NCBI RefSeq assembly: GCF_047324305.1 | Contig: NZ_CP178740.1 | Span: 5,764,408 to 5,828,407 of the forward strand | From: Acerihabitans sp047324305 | Lineage (GTDB): Bacteria; Pseudomonadota; Gammaproteobacteria; Enterobacterales; Enterobacteriaceae | Length of the DNA: 64,000 bases | Direction: 5' to 3' | In this document: positions 54,229-64,000 of the stretch, one piece after another | Layout: each line of letters starts with the position of its first letter | Numbering within the stretch: position 1 is the stretch's first letter | The notes under the pieces: model-generated | Databases searched by the model: none | What the model was told of the DNA's origin: nothing | Seen by the model: the letters and a program-made list of their open reading frames with translations, nothing else | Position numbers and translations under genes: made by a program

Positions 54229-55662
54229 TTAATAAGCACCATCGCGCTTGAGAACAACATTGATAGTTTTGAACAATATTGCAATATCATTCCAAAGCGA
54301 CCAGTTCTTAACATACCAGGCATCAAAATATACACGGACATCGTAATCCACATCATTTCTACCGCTCACTTGCCATAATCCCGTCATACCAGGCTTAGCC
54401 ATCAAATAATAATCAGCATCACCGGCATAACGTTCAAGCTCCTTCTCAATAACAGGCCGTGGACCAACAAGACTCATCTCACCGCGGAATACGTTCCAAA
54501 GCTGTGGCAATTCATCCAAGCTGGTTTTACGTATAAATTGACCGACTTTGGTGATTCTAGGATCATTTTTCAGCTTAAAATCTTTATCCCACTCTGCCCT
54601 GGCTTCTGGGCTGTTAGCAAGCAAGTCAGCCAAAACTTCTTGTGAGTTTAGCACCATTGAGCGAAATTTAAGGCAACTGAATTTCTTACCATTCAAGCCC
54701 ACCCGTTCATGTCCATAAATGGGTTTACCGCCATCACGCGATACTTGATAAAGAATAAAAAGAATAACGGGCGCTAGAAATAGCATAATCATTGCTGAAC
54801 CAAATATATCAAACCCGCGTTTTAAAATCCGCGACGAGCGTTTTGCTAGATTATTACTGACTCTAAGTATCATTACTTCATGGCTAAAAATAAACGACAT
54901 ATCAGTACCGTATAAAGGTACACCACGTAGAGTCGGGATGACTGAGACAGAACGACAATCATGCTTTGCCAGATTCTTTAGCCAATAATCCCGGTACGCA
55001 TGTTGTTCAAATTCAACAGCCACGATAAATTGAGTGTTGTTAACATCAACCTTAGACCATAATTCGGACTCTGAATGTAATACTGGCTTATCTAGCAACG
55101 TAGTAATTTCATCGTTTCCTACAGCATAGAAAGCGATAACATCAAATCCAAGAATTTCTTCGCTTTGCAGAGCATGATAAGCATCACAAGCATTTTTATT
55201 CGAGCCGATAATTATAGTCTGCTTTTTCCATAACCCCAAGTAATTTAAAATACGCTTAACCAAAGCACGGGCAAGAGGAATACTTACACAGGCAAATACC
55301 CACGTTAGGAACCATACATAACGCGACAATTCCCATTTAGAAAATGCAACAATAGCCAAATCGATCACTGAAAATATAAGTAGTGTGCGGAGTACTTCCT
55401 TCAACTCAAACCAAAAAGGTTTACGATATGTATAATGTCTTAATCTTGTCCAAAACCACGTTACACAGACTATAGATAAGATAATGTGAGAATAATATCT
55501 GGCATGAATTTCACTTTTAGGAATAAATGTATAGAGATTATCGGACATCATATCAAGTATGACAAAAGCAGCAATCAAAGACAGGTTAAAAAAAAGCAAG
55601 TCTGAAAAAGCTAAAGCTATTTTTGATACCACACTTTGGAAGTAAAAATTATTTTTTTTCAT
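54229..55662 (-). CDS. wbaP: Undecaprenyl-phosphate galactose phosphotransferase
   Basis: The 477-residue polyisoprenyl-phosphate hexose-1-phosphate transferase has four N-terminal membrane spans, a central NAD-like fold (WKKQTIIIGSNKNACDAYHAL) and a C-terminal catalytic domain. Catalytic-domain motifs are KRGFDIFGSAMIML, CLKFRSMV, RKTSLDELPQLWNVF, MSLVGPRPV and KPGMTGLWQVSGRN. It matches Salmonella WbaP (about 476 residues) end to end. It loads Gal-1-P onto undecaprenyl phosphate to start a Wzx/Wzy-type polymer, so it probably serves the cluster at the right edge, not the mannan, which starts on GlcNAc. The start at 55662 has AAAGAG upstream. Confidence 0.92.
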   Translation of the reverse strand: MKKNNFYFQSVVSKIALAFSDLLFFNLSLIAAFVILDMMSDNLYTFIPKSEIHARYYSHIILSIVCVTWFWTRLRHYTYRKPFWFELKEVLRTLLIFSVIDLAIVAFSKWELSRYVWFLTWVFACVSIPLARALVKRILNYLGLWKKQTIIIGSNKNACDAYHALQSEEILGFDVIAFYAVGNDEITTLLDKPVLHSESELWSKVDVNNTQFIVAVEFEQHAYRDYWLKNLAKHDCRSVSVIPTLRGVPLYGTDMSFIFSHEVMILRVSNNLAKRSSRILKRGFDIFGSAMIMLFLAPVILFILYQVSRDGGKPIYGHERVGLNGKKFSCLKFRSMVLNSQEVLADLLANSPEARAEWDKDFKLKNDPRITKVGQFIRKTSLDELPQLWNVFRGEMSLVGPRPVIEKELERYAGDADYYLMAKPGMTGLWQVSGRNDVDYDVRVYFDAWYVKNWSLWNDIAILFKTINVVLKRDGAY

Positions 55663-55916
55663 ATAAGCTCTTTTTAACAATTAATTTAGACCCCACCAAA
55701 TTTTTTTATTTAATTCTCTATGAATGGATTTCATCGACTTCTTTAACGTTTATGCCACTACAAAATCTAAGAAATCCATTACATCTAATCAGTGCTCATT
55801 ATCGGGTAAAGGAACTATCCCCGATATGAGAAAAGACCTATAGTAAAAAATTCAGAATAGACCTTAATGATTATAGCGAAAAGTGGGCCTGAGAAATGTC
55901 AGGCCAATAGATGAAG

Positions 55917-56933
55917 TTAGGCTTTGTAACCGTTGGGATTTTTTTTCTGCCAGTTCCATGTATCCCGCATCATGCAATCTAGATCTCTGGTAACAGCCCA
56001 GCCCAGATCTTTTTTTGCCAGCGAGGCATCCGCCCAGAACGCGGCTAAATCACCATCGCGCCTAGGCACGATATCATAAGGGATAGTCTTGCCAGAGGCA
56101 TTCTCAAAGGCATGCACCATCTGTAACACCGATGATCCCACGCCTCCTCCGAGATTATAGGCCTTGTATCCTTTAATCTCAGAAAGGTGATCTAACGCCT
56201 TAAGGTGCCCGTCGGCCAAATCCATAACATGGATATAGTCACGCAAACAGGTGCCGTCTTCGGTGGGATAGTCATTGCCAAAAATCTTGAGCTTTTCCTG
56301 GCGCCCTACTGCAACCTGGGCGATAAAGGGCAACAAATTATTGGGAATGCCGTTTGGATCCTCACCAATTCGCCCGGACTCGTGGGCGCCCACCGGGTTA
56401 AAATAGCGCAAAGCAATGATGGAAAACTGCGGTTCAGCCTTGGAAAAATCTGCCAGTACCTGTTCCACCATCACTTTTGACGTACCATATGGACTGGTAG
56501 TGCCACCAATCGGAGTAGTTTCGATATAAGGCACCGCCGCATTTTCACCGTAAACAGTGGCGGAAGAGCTGAAGATAAAATTATGCACGCCGGCACGTCG
56601 CATCTCTTCCAACAATACTAGCGTACCGGAGACATTATTCTGATAATACTCCAGCGGCATGCGGGATGATTCCCCTACCGCCTTGAGACCTGCAAAATGG
56701 ATCACCGCGCTAATGTCGTGATCATCAAATACACGCTGCAGGCAATCGGGATCGCGCACGTCTCCCTGGTAGAAAATAATATCTTTATTTGCCAGTTCTG
56801 ACACGCGATCCAGAGATATCTCGGAGGCGTTGCAGAGATTATCCAGCACCACCACGTCGTCCCCACGCTCGAGTAACGACAATACCGTGTGAGAGCCGAT
56901 GTATCCGGCTCCCCCCGTGACAAGAATCGCCAT
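55917..56933 (-). CDS. galE: UDP-glucose 4-epimerase
   Basis: The 338-residue epimerase has VTGGAGYIGSHTVLSLL, HFAGLKAVGES, SSATVYGE and catalytic YGTSKVMVEQV. It supplies UDP-galactose, consistent with the adjacent wbaP. AAGGAG lies before the ATG. It follows galF by 43 bases in the same direction. Confidence 0.95.
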   Translation of the reverse strand: MAILVTGGAGYIGSHTVLSLLERGDDVVVLDNLCNASEISLDRVSELANKDIIFYQGDVRDPDCLQRVFDDHDISAVIHFAGLKAVGESSRMPLEYYQNNVSGTLVLLEEMRRAGVHNFIFSSSATVYGENAAVPYIETTPIGGTTSPYGTSKVMVEQVLADFSKAEPQFSIIALRYFNPVGAHESGRIGEDPNGIPNNLLPFIAQVAVGRQEKLKIFGNDYPTEDGTCLRDYIHVMDLADGHLKALDHLSEIKGYKAYNLGGGVGSSVLQMVHAFENASGKTIPYDIVPRRDGDLAAFWADASLAKKDLGWAVTRDLDCMMRDTWNWQKKNPNGYKA

Positions 56934-56976
56934 ACAATCTCCTTGGATAACTTTAAGTGCAGCTAAACACTAAATT

Positions 56977-57867
56977 CTACAGCAGGCTTTTGATCTTCTC
57001 GCGGAAATCTTTGCCCCATTTCTCGTTACGCAAGCCATAGGTAACAAACGCCTGCATATAGCCCAGCTTACGGCCACAGTTAAAGCTTTTACCGGTCAGG
57101 TAAAGCGCATCTACCGGCTGATGATTCACCAGGGAGGCGATAGCATCTGTCAGCTGAATGCGGCCCCAGGCGCCCGGCTCGGTTTTTTCCAGCAATGGCC
57201 AGATATCCGCTGATAGCACATAGCGCCCCACCGCCGCCAAATCCGAATCTATTGTGCTCAAGTCTTGAGGCTTTTCAATGAAGGACTGAATAAGCGCATG
57301 GTCGCCCGGTTTAGAGACATCCTCATTACAACTGATAACGGAATACTCGGGCAGATGTTCGCGCGGCATGGACTGCACTAACACCTGGCTATGGCCGTTT
57401 TCATGGAAGCGTTTAACCATTGAGGCCAGGTTTTCAGTACGATTATTATAAGTCGAGTCATCCAGCAGGATATCCGGCAACACTACCACAAACGGCGAGT
57501 CACCCAGCATCGGTTTGGCAGACAGGATGGCATGCCCTAACCCCAGCGGTTCACCCTGGCGTACGTTCATGATGGTCAGGCCTTTAGGACAGATTGCCTG
57601 TACTTCGGCTAACAAAGTGTTTTTTACCCGCGCTTCCAGTAACGCTTCCAACTCGTAGGAGGTATCAAAGTGATTCTCGATAGCATTTTTTGAGGCATGG
57701 GTTACTAACACAATTTCTTTAATGCCTGCCGCCGCGCACTCTTCCACCAAGTACTGGATCATCGGTTTGTCGACGATAGGCAGCATCTCTTTAGGAATGG
57801 CCTTGGTTGCCGGTAGCATATGCATACCCAGACCGGCGACGGGGATAACGGCTTTCAATGTTTTCAT
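56977..57867 (-). CDS. galF: GalF, UTP-glucose-1-phosphate uridylyltransferase paralogue
   Basis: The 296-residue protein has the GalU fold, but the nucleotide loop reads GLGMHMLPATKAIPKEMLP. The Met-His replacing the Thr-Arg of active GalU is the GalF hallmark. GalF is thought to modulate UDP-glucose supply rather than act as the main enzyme. It marks the upstream border of enterobacterial O-antigen loci. Confidence 0.93.
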   Translation of the reverse strand: MKTLKAVIPVAGLGMHMLPATKAIPKEMLPIVDKPMIQYLVEECAAAGIKEIVLVTHASKNAIENHFDTSYELEALLEARVKNTLLAEVQAICPKGLTIMNVRQGEPLGLGHAILSAKPMLGDSPFVVVLPDILLDDSTYNNRTENLASMVKRFHENGHSQVLVQSMPREHLPEYSVISCNEDVSKPGDHALIQSFIEKPQDLSTIDSDLAAVGRYVLSADIWPLLEKTEPGAWGRIQLTDAIASLVNHQPVDALYLTGKSFNCGRKLGYMQAFVTYGLRNEKWGKDFREKIKSLL

Positions 57868-58334
57868 TTTATATACACCATGTTAGCGATAAATAAGTTA
57901 TAAACAGTTTTCTAAAATATACAACACAATCAAGAGTATAGTCTATAAATTGTAATTATTAGCAGTTCATATTAAAAAAATAAAAAAGAAAAATTTTATA
58001 ATATATGCCTCCATAAAAGCACATAAAAAAAGCAACAAATATCTGCAGTAAAACTTGAATTGTAAAAAACCATCTAATAAACATTCATTTAATAAATTTG
58101 TCTGAAAAAGTTTCACAAGTGTAGTTTTATTATAACAGGCAACATGCACATAGAAACAAACCCAATCAGATAAATTGATACATGTCCAGTTAAACGATAA
58201 ATATGAAACGCAAAACTCTATAAGATTAAAAAAGAAACTTAAATTTTAACATTGTTCAAATAAAATTTTACTTTCTTTTTGGGGAAAACTATGTAACTTT
58301 ATATAAAAGTAGGCCAATAGAAACAGGAGACGTT
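57868..58334. other. AT-rich divergent promoter region
   Basis: No gene. Very AT-rich; it should contain promoters for galF (minus) and the acyltransferase (plus). I found no JUMPstart or ops sequence here. Confidence 0.4.
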
Positions 58335-59384
58335 ATGAATAGAATGCCATTACTTGACCTAACCAGGTGGGTTGCTGCGGTTTTTGTGGTTCTATTTCAT
58401 TATATTTTCATGATCGATGCAATCAGAGAGAACAATATATTTATATCTGAGACCGTCAAGTACGGATATCTAGGTGTACACTTGTTTTTTATGATTAGCG
58501 GTTTCGTTATATTCATGACCGTTGATAAAAAAAACACTCCCTTAGCTTTTTTTATAGCCAGAGCTATACGGCTTTATCCATCATATGTTTTAAGCATATT
58601 GCTAACTTGCATTGCCATGTTTGCAATACAAGGAACATTTAAATTCTCACTAAAAGAAATAGCCGCCAATTTAACAATGTTCGCAGATAGCATTGGCTCT
58701 TCTTCAATCAACCCTGCATATTGGTCATTGGCAGTTGAAGTTATTTTTTATTTTATAGTATTCTGCTCTTTATTTTTTATAAATAATACAAAAAAAATAA
58801 TGATTGTTATTCTTTTTTGGCTGACACTTTCCATTATCAATATCTTTATATCTCTAGGGATTTTTGAAAAGTTATTAATATTAAAATATTGTCCATTATT
58901 TGTTGGTGGAGCAGGCTTTTATCTTTACATGAAAACGAAAGCCACAAAATATTTATTTTATGCTTTTTTAAGTTTGCCCGTCTCTATTTACTACTCTATT
59001 AAACACTCACAAAAACTCTCAGAGCAATTCCAATATTTCCATTTTTCATGGATTACAGTTTCTATATTGATAACGCTATTTTATATGTATATGTTTTTTA
59101 TTACGCTTCATCCATCTAGAGGTGACAAAATGAATCGTAAGCTTATTAATTATTTAGCAGGATCAAGTTATATAATATATTTAATTCATGAGACAGCTGG
59201 TAAGGCTTTCATAAAGATGCATATAGAATATGGATTACTCACAGTATTCATAACGATCCTATTTGTACTTGCGATATCAATTGCGCTTTTTTTGAAAGTT
59301 GAAATCCCTCTTCAAAATAAAATAAAGGAACAGTTTTATCCGAAGAAAATCAAGAATCATTCCGTTGTTATTAAAAAAAACTGA
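58335..59384 (+). CDS. Acyltransferase 3 family membrane protein
   Basis: The 349-residue protein has about ten spans and the acyltransferase-3 signatures: DLTRWVAAVFVVLFHY with the catalytic-type His near residue 22, FFMISGFVIF, RAIRLYPSYVLS and NPAYWSLAVEVIFYF. Such enzymes O-acetylate or succinylate surface polysaccharides across the inner membrane. AGGAG sits 5 bases before the ATG. It is strongly AT-rich, hence probably acquired, and is oriented opposite to the surrounding glycan genes. Confidence 0.88.
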   Translation: MNRMPLLDLTRWVAAVFVVLFHYIFMIDAIRENNIFISETVKYGYLGVHLFFMISGFVIFMTVDKKNTPLAFFIARAIRLYPSYVLSILLTCIAMFAIQGTFKFSLKEIAANLTMFADSIGSSSINPAYWSLAVEVIFYFIVFCSLFFINNTKKIMIVILFWLTLSIINIFISLGIFEKLLILKYCPLFVGGAGFYLYMKTKATKYLFYAFLSLPVSIYYSIKHSQKLSEQFQYFHFSWITVSILITLFYMYMFFITLHPSRGDKMNRKLINYLAGSSYIIYLIHETAGKAFIKMHIEYGLLTVFITILFVLAISIALFLKVEIPLQNKIKEQFYPKKIKNHSVVIKKN

Positions 59385-59410
59385 AGCCTAATTAAGAGAA
59401 AAATTATAAG

Positions 59411-59490
59411 AGCAAAGAAGCAAAGAAGCAAAGAAGCAAAGAAGCAAAGAAGCAAAGGAGCAAAGGAGCAAAGGAGCAAAGGAGCAAAGC
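59411..59490 (+). repeat. 8-bp tandem repeat array, ten units
   Basis: Five AGCAAAGA units (59411-59450) are followed by four AGCAAAGG units (59451-59482) and one AGCAAAGC (59483-59490). The array starts 26 bases after the acyltransferase stop and carries no reading frame of note. It is a variable-number repeat by structure. Confidence 0.95.
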
Positions 59491-59538
59491 AATAGATTTT
59501 ACAAAAGAATCTAAACTAAGATCCTTTGCTATTTTTTT
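59483..59538 (+). terminator. Terminator of the acyltransferase gene sharing an arm with the repeat array
   Basis: The last repeat (AGCAAAG, 59483-59489) pairs with CTTTGCT (59524-59530), and an inner stem TAGATT/AATCTA lies between. ATTTTTTT follows. Any AGCAAAGG unit can also pair with CCTTTGCT at 59523-59530. Confidence 0.7.
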
Positions 59539-59654
59539 AAAAAGTACCTATTAAATAGAACGACCCATACATAAATTACCACAAGAAAGAAGAGTTCCAA
59601 GAACAAAAAATTGTTATGCAAAAGAATAACCTAAACGATTCTCATAACAATCAG

Positions 59655-61140
59655 TTAATCCTTATTTCGGATAGATTTATAAACACTAGATAAAACTTCT
59701 TTTTGCGTTTTAGGCATACAATACTTCGTAAAAATTATATAGGCCAAACAGCCAATAAAAATATCAACGCTCACTTTAAGCCAACCAGTGAAGTGAGCTA
59801 TTTGATGATCAAAAAACCACATCACCAAACACATCGCTGATGATGATAGAATAGGGATATAAAGTTGCTTTACATATTCTGACCAAGTGACATCTAATAG
59901 AGTTAGTGCGCACCATGCAGAAACCGGATAAAGCGCAACAGTACGTATCGAAAAGGCCCAAGCGGTCACGACTAAGCCATATCTCACAAATATATAGAAA
60001 ACGATAACATTAGAAATCGCATATAATAATGTAAGTTTGGCTTGCCAGTCAGGCTTATCACAGGCAAACATCACAGAATGATTATAATACCCAATCGAGG
60101 TTACAAAACCAACTAAGCTTACAATTTGCATGACCGGGACAGACTCAATCCATTTAACGCCTAACAATAAACGAACGATATCTTCCGAAAGATAACATAG
60201 CCCCAGGAAAGCAGGAGCTGTAATTAGTATAGTTAAAAATGTCGCGTTGAGATAATGAACTTTAAATTTTGGTTTATCATTTTTAACGCGCGAAAAAGCC
60301 GGTAGTGAAACGCGCATCAATGCAGAGGATAGCACAGTATTTAACGTATTAACAATACGTTTTCCTGTTGAATAAACACCTGTTTGCGCAGCACCAAGGA
60401 AAAAGCTTACAAAAAATATATCGCTATACTGATTAGTAAAGTTGGTAACCGCACCTAAAGAAACATGTTTTGAATAGTTTGCAATTTCTTTAACAGATGA
60501 TTTTGAGAATTTAAAAGATGGTTTCCAAGGTGTCGCTATCCAAAGTGTAACTGCAGCAATTAAAGAAGTTATGACTTGCTGAGTAACTAAACTCGCCACT
60601 CCATATCCCTTATATGCGAGGATGATGCCTATAACACCCCCAATTGTAATTGAAAACACTGACCTAATAGCAAGAGGCCTAAACATTAAATTGTGGGTTA
60701 ACCAAGCCTCATGGGTTCTACTTAAGCCACTCACTAAAATTATAATACTTGTGCCTCTAATCACATCATCTAAACCCGGAATTTTCATTACATGCATAAT
60801 AATTGGGGCAGAAAAAAAAGACGATCAAAAAAGCTGGTATAGATAGAAGTACTGATAGAAGTAACGCAGAATTATAATCGACTATCGATGGTGAAGATTT
60901 TCTAACAATTGAAGTAGCAATACTATCGAAAATAACTGTTTTAAAAAGTTGAGTGACCAGTACGCTAATACTTAGCATGCCATAAATCGAGGGTGTCAAA
61001 ATTCGCGCAAGTATCAGAAAAATGACAAAAGTTATTGCTTGAGCGGCTGTATTATCAAGTATTGACCAAATAGTACCTGATACAATCGCATTTCCTGTTT
61101 TTTTTGGTTTATTTTCTTCCACAATGATTACCTTAGACAT
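59655..61140 (-). pseudogene. Polysaccharide flippase (PST/WzxC-like), split by a frameshift in a T8 tract
   Basis: Two minus-strand frames encode successive parts of one membrane protein. Residues 1 to about 110, from 61140, read SGTIWSILDNTAAQAITFVIFLILARILTP, the start of an exporter of the MATE-like PST family. Its continuation (MKIPGLDDVIRG to the end at 59655, about 12 spans in all) is in another frame. The break coincides with eight T on the coding strand (60812-60819). Seven T would join the frames as IVFFSAPIIM. The full protein would be about 490 residues, the normal flippase length. It may be a true pseudogene, a phase-variable gene or a sequencing error. Confidence 0.85.
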
Positions 61141-61157
61141 TCAAACCAAGGAATATA

Positions 61158-62183
61158 TTATTTATTTGTAAAACTATTTCTAAAGCTAATTAAGCCCTCT
61201 TGCAGACGCTCTATATTATTTGTGAAGATCATATCTGAGCTAAGGAACCCATTACTCATTTTTGCAATTTCAAGTTTGCTGGTTGTTTCATGCAATAATT
61301 TTTGATCCCAATTTGTTTTAAATTTAAATTCTGCAGAACTTATGGCTCTTACTGGTGCTTTGTAAGTAATTTTTTTTGACCAATGAGAATAACGGCCCCA
61401 CCATTTCGAGGATTTAATACGCCGTTGATATTCAAAAAATTTCACGGCATCATCAACATTTGCATTTGGTTGATAATAATTTTCACCATAAAATTTTAAT
61501 GTTTTATCACGGAATAATTCTAGTAGTGTACTACTTCCCAAGACTAAAGGGCTGTAATTAGAATTGATCGATTGTGTCCAATCTAACCATTTAAAAGTAT
61601 TTATTTGTGACGAGGTTACTAAAGGTACCCAGGGAACACGCATTGCATCAGCAACAATTGCCGCATGCATAGCATCTGCCAAAACTAATTTTGAACTGCG
61701 AATACGTTGAATTACGTATTTCGATTCATTTTCAGGACTAATAAATTCAACGCCAGCTAATTCACAGGCTTTCTCCCATTGGCCAGTCTCTAGAGCATTA
61801 TGATGAGGAATAAAAATCACTCCTTTCCGTTCATCTTCGCTTAACGGCTCAAATTCAGGCAATATATTTAATAAAGCAGCCCCATCAGTGATCGCACATT
61901 CTTTAGGGAGATTCAAAACCCTAGCACTTAAAGGACCACGAACACTGATAATATTCCAATTTTTACCACCAAAGTCAGCTGGGGGAAAACCATATCCAGC
62001 ACCACTAGAGAATACGGTCCAATTATTAGACGCCGGCATTGCTGTTGTGATAATTGTGCCGATACCAGAAAAATACGCGCTCTCATCATCATCGAAAATC
62101 CCTGGCAATAGATCATTCCAAAGCCAAGCATTCATATCATCACCAAAATTGCCTTTTAATGATTTATAATAATATAATTTCAA
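61158..62183 (-). CDS. Polysaccharide pyruvyl transferase family protein
   Basis: The 341-residue protein matches the family of ketal-pyruvate transferases (CsaB/ExoV type): NFGDDMNAWLWNDLLPG at the start, ISVRGPLSARVLNLP near residue 80, GAALLNILPEF, IFIPHHNALETG and DAMHAAIVADAMRVPWVPL near residue 190. It would add pyruvate to a sugar of the exported polymer, giving it negative charge. It lies 17 bases upstream of the broken flippase on the same strand. AT-rich. Confidence 0.85.
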   Translation of the reverse strand: MKLYYYKSLKGNFGDDMNAWLWNDLLPGIFDDDESAYFSGIGTIITTAMPASNNWTVFSSGAGYGFPPADFGGKNWNIISVRGPLSARVLNLPKECAITDGAALLNILPEFEPLSEDERKGVIFIPHHNALETGQWEKACELAGVEFISPENESKYVIQRIRSSKLVLADAMHAAIVADAMRVPWVPLVTSSQINTFKWLDWTQSINSNYSPLVLGSSTLLELFRDKTLKFYGENYYQPNANVDDAVKFFEYQRRIKSSKWWGRYSHWSKKITYKAPVRAISSAEFKFKTNWDQKLLHETTSKLEIAKMSNGFLSSDMIFTNNIERLQEGLISFRNSFTNK

Positions 62184-62387
62184 AAAAATTCTCCTAGAAA
62201 GCTAATTGGAAACAATATACGCTACAAATCATAAAAGGATCTGTTTGTATAATATATTTTTTTGTTAAAACCTATTAATAAACTGTAGTCTATTCAAATA
62301 TAAACTAAATAATATTGAGCTGCAGTATGAAATAGAATAATATTTTTCTATATTGTTGAAAATTATGGTGAATAAATTGCGAAATTT

Positions 62388-63914
62388 TCATGAAAAGTAA
62401 AAATATAAGCGTTTAATCAATTCTCTCATTTCTTTAAAAAAAACCACATATAATACACCAACAATACTTATGCTACTTATGAATGCCTGTGATCCTATGA
62501 ATACAAAAAGTAAAAAATCAGAGACTCCATTTGGTTGATAAATTGGAATTAATGAAGAAAATGATAGTCCTATCGTTGAAACAAGTACATATGAGATTAT
62601 TTTGAAGAAATAAGGAACCACGCTTTTTTTGAAAAATTCTTTGTGTAAAAAAAACGGTTTCCAACAGCAAACAATAATAATCATACTTATACACGCTGAT
62701 AGAGGTATTGCAACAATTCCAAAAAACCTACCTAACCAAAAAATCAACGCTAAATTAATTGTCATTTCTAAAACTGCGGCCCAGACGTCGTGGAATATGC
62801 CGTTTGAAGTCAAAAATTCATCATTAGTTTTCCGAACAATTAAAATAAATAAAACAGCTATCAGTGAATATTTAATTTTATCTTCAATAAGATATTCATG
62901 GCCCAGCCAAAAAATAATAAAATAATTAATAGAAATAGCGCAGGTATAAGCAACTGATGTAGCAATCAGAAATCGCAATACATTAAGCTGCCAATATACA
63001 TTTTCAATAGCCAGTTTTTTACCTTCAACAATCAAATTTCCTACAGACGAGCTTAAACTGTCAAACAAAGAATTAACTAATGATAATAGCGATAAGGTAA
63101 CAATTGTGTAATTTGTATAAATAGTCACCATCGGTAATGAGGAAAATAAATAAACAAAAATAGCCGTAGTTTGTTGTAAAGAAATGCCACAAAGCTTATG
63201 AAAGAAAGACTGCCTAACTTTAATTAAAATAAAAACGTGTTTTTTTAAAAGAGATTTATTAATAACACCAGCCATAATATTTGGATAATATTCATTTATT
63301 TTTTTATTAAGAAGTACAGAATATATAATCGCAAATAAAGCCTCAATAAATAGCCATGATAAATAATGCGAATAAATTTTCAACGCAATAACTTGAGCTA
63401 TAATCTTCAAAATCTTACTACCATTAAGCAATGCTGCTTTAACATAATTTCTTTGATCGGCAACTAATAACACTTCCCTAAAGTTATAAAAATAACTCAA
63501 CAAAGTAATGAAAAGAAAAGTATAGAACGTAAATATTATCTTTTCATGTTCAATGTTGCTTTTATGAAAAAAATGTGCAGCGTATAAAGAAAATAAAAGT
63601 CCACTACTAAGAATGGTAATACCTATAAGGTGATAACAAAATTTTATTATAGTTATTATCTCGTTAATCATCACAAAATCTTTATTAGCCAGAGGTTTAA
63701 ATAAAGCAAATGTGATCACAGATGCAAAGCCCATTTCTGCGAGGCTTAATACACCAATAAAATTATTTACTATTGTTATTAATCCAACATATTCAGAACC
63801 TAACAAGTTAATAAAATATGATCTTGCAATGAAATTTGCGAGAAGTAAAAATAAATAAAACAAAAGGCTAAACTTGGCATTAATAAGCGTTTTGTGAAGG
63901 CGCGAATGATGCAT
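62388..63914 (-). CDS. Polysaccharide flippase-like protein (second Wzx)
   Basis: The 508-residue protein has about 12-14 spans and starts with the usual flippase N-terminus (LANFIARSYFINLLGSEYVGL, then AEMGFASVITFALFKPLA). CAGGAAAA lies before the ATG. It would flip undecaprenol-linked repeat units. Being intact, it may substitute for the frameshifted flippase downstream, or serve a separate unit. It is very AT-rich (around 30% GC by eye), the most extreme in the window. Confidence 0.85.
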   Translation of the reverse strand: MHHSRLHKTLINAKFSLLFYLFLLLANFIARSYFINLLGSEYVGLITIVNNFIGVLSLAEMGFASVITFALFKPLANKDFVMINEIITIIKFCYHLIGITILSSGLLFSLYAAHFFHKSNIEHEKIIFTFYTFLFITLLSYFYNFREVLLVADQRNYVKAALLNGSKILKIIAQVIALKIYSHYLSWLFIEALFAIIYSVLLNKKINEYYPNIMAGVINKSLLKKHVFILIKVRQSFFHKLCGISLQQTTAIFVYLFSSLPMVTIYTNYTIVTLSLLSLVNSLFDSLSSSVGNLIVEGKKLAIENVYWQLNVLRFLIATSVAYTCAISINYFIIFWLGHEYLIEDKIKYSLIAVLFILIVRKTNDEFLTSNGIFHDVWAAVLEMTINLALIFWLGRFFGIVAIPLSACISMIIIVCCWKPFFLHKEFFKKSVVPYFFKIISYVLVSTIGLSFSSLIPIYQPNGVSDFLLFVFIGSQAFISSISIVGVLYVVFFKEMRELIKRLYFYFS

Positions 63915-64000
63915 GATTTTCCTGCGACGGCTAAACTGTTTCGAGCATGATAATGCTGATAGTTCGAATCCACATATTAACCAATATACATATTTTTGTA

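Noticed and set aside
59411..59490. Tandem repeats considered as a CRISPR array
   Set aside because: Units are 8 bp and contiguous with no spacers, and no cas genes are present.

Overview
The window comes from an Enterobacterales chromosome. Gene order from about 6 kb onward follows E. coli K-12 around the his operon: yeeX and yeeA on the minus strand, sbcB on plus, yeeZ on minus, hisLGDCBHAFI on plus, then gnd, an O-antigen block and galF on minus, with an exopolysaccharide-type block beyond. Core genes are GC-rich, while the gtr genes and the right-hand sugar-polymer genes are AT-rich and look acquired. The species cannot be named from this alone. The eukaryotic-like proteins described below suggest a host-associated lineage.

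Region by region. 1-1.6 kb: the promoter-proximal end of a ribose-type sugar ABC transporter operon, with a 13-bp-arm palindrome sitting on its predicted transcription start. 1.8-5.1 kb: an NCS2 purine permease with a PurR-like box, a HhH-GPD DNA glycosylase, and an L-lactate/hydroxyisocaproate dehydrogenase. 6.1-7.7 kb: yeeX (tmaR) and yeeA. 8.3-15.3 kb: accessory metabolism, namely a three-subunit membrane gluconate-type dehydrogenase (Tat subunit, GMC flavoprotein, tri-haem cytochrome c), a YmiA-like micro-protein, cstA and a small membrane protein. 16.2-19.0 kb: a gtrA-gtrB-glycosyltransferase triad, followed by a decayed IS3-family element. 19.9-25.8 kb: sbcB, a second large GT-C-like membrane protein, puuA and yeeZ. 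26.0-33.3 kb: a complete his operon with leader peptide and attenuator.

33.4-36.0 kb, between hisI and gnd where K-12 has wzzB and ugd, is the most unusual segment. It encodes four unrecognised minus-strand proteins. One has a clear F-box-like motif. One is proline-rich with a doubled PPPSY (PPxY, WW-domain ligand) motif. One has three tandem helical repeats. The fourth is a small protein translationally coupled to the PPxY gene. The F-box and PPxY proteins share an N-terminal Leu-x-Cys-Cys at residues 5-8. Both motif classes act as ubiquitin-ligase docking signals in eukaryotes, so the segment may be a small island of host-directed effectors. No secretion system is visible in the window.

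36.2-52.2 kb: gnd and a polymannose O-antigen locus of the E. coli O8/O9 (Klebsiella O5/O3) type: manC, manB, wzm, wzt, wbdD (chain-terminating methyltransferase/kinase), and wbdA, wbdB and wbdC mannosyltransferases, preceded by rfbB and rfbA. ABC-exported O-antigens do not use Wzz, which fits the absence of wzzB. 52.5-64 kb: a GYF_2-domain membrane protein, wbaP, galE and galF, then the start of a second, Wzx-type polymer cluster. That cluster has an acyltransferase, a flippase broken by a frameshift in a T8 tract, a pyruvyl-transferase-family protein and a second flippase. A ten-unit 8-bp repeat array coincides with one arm of a terminator in this part.
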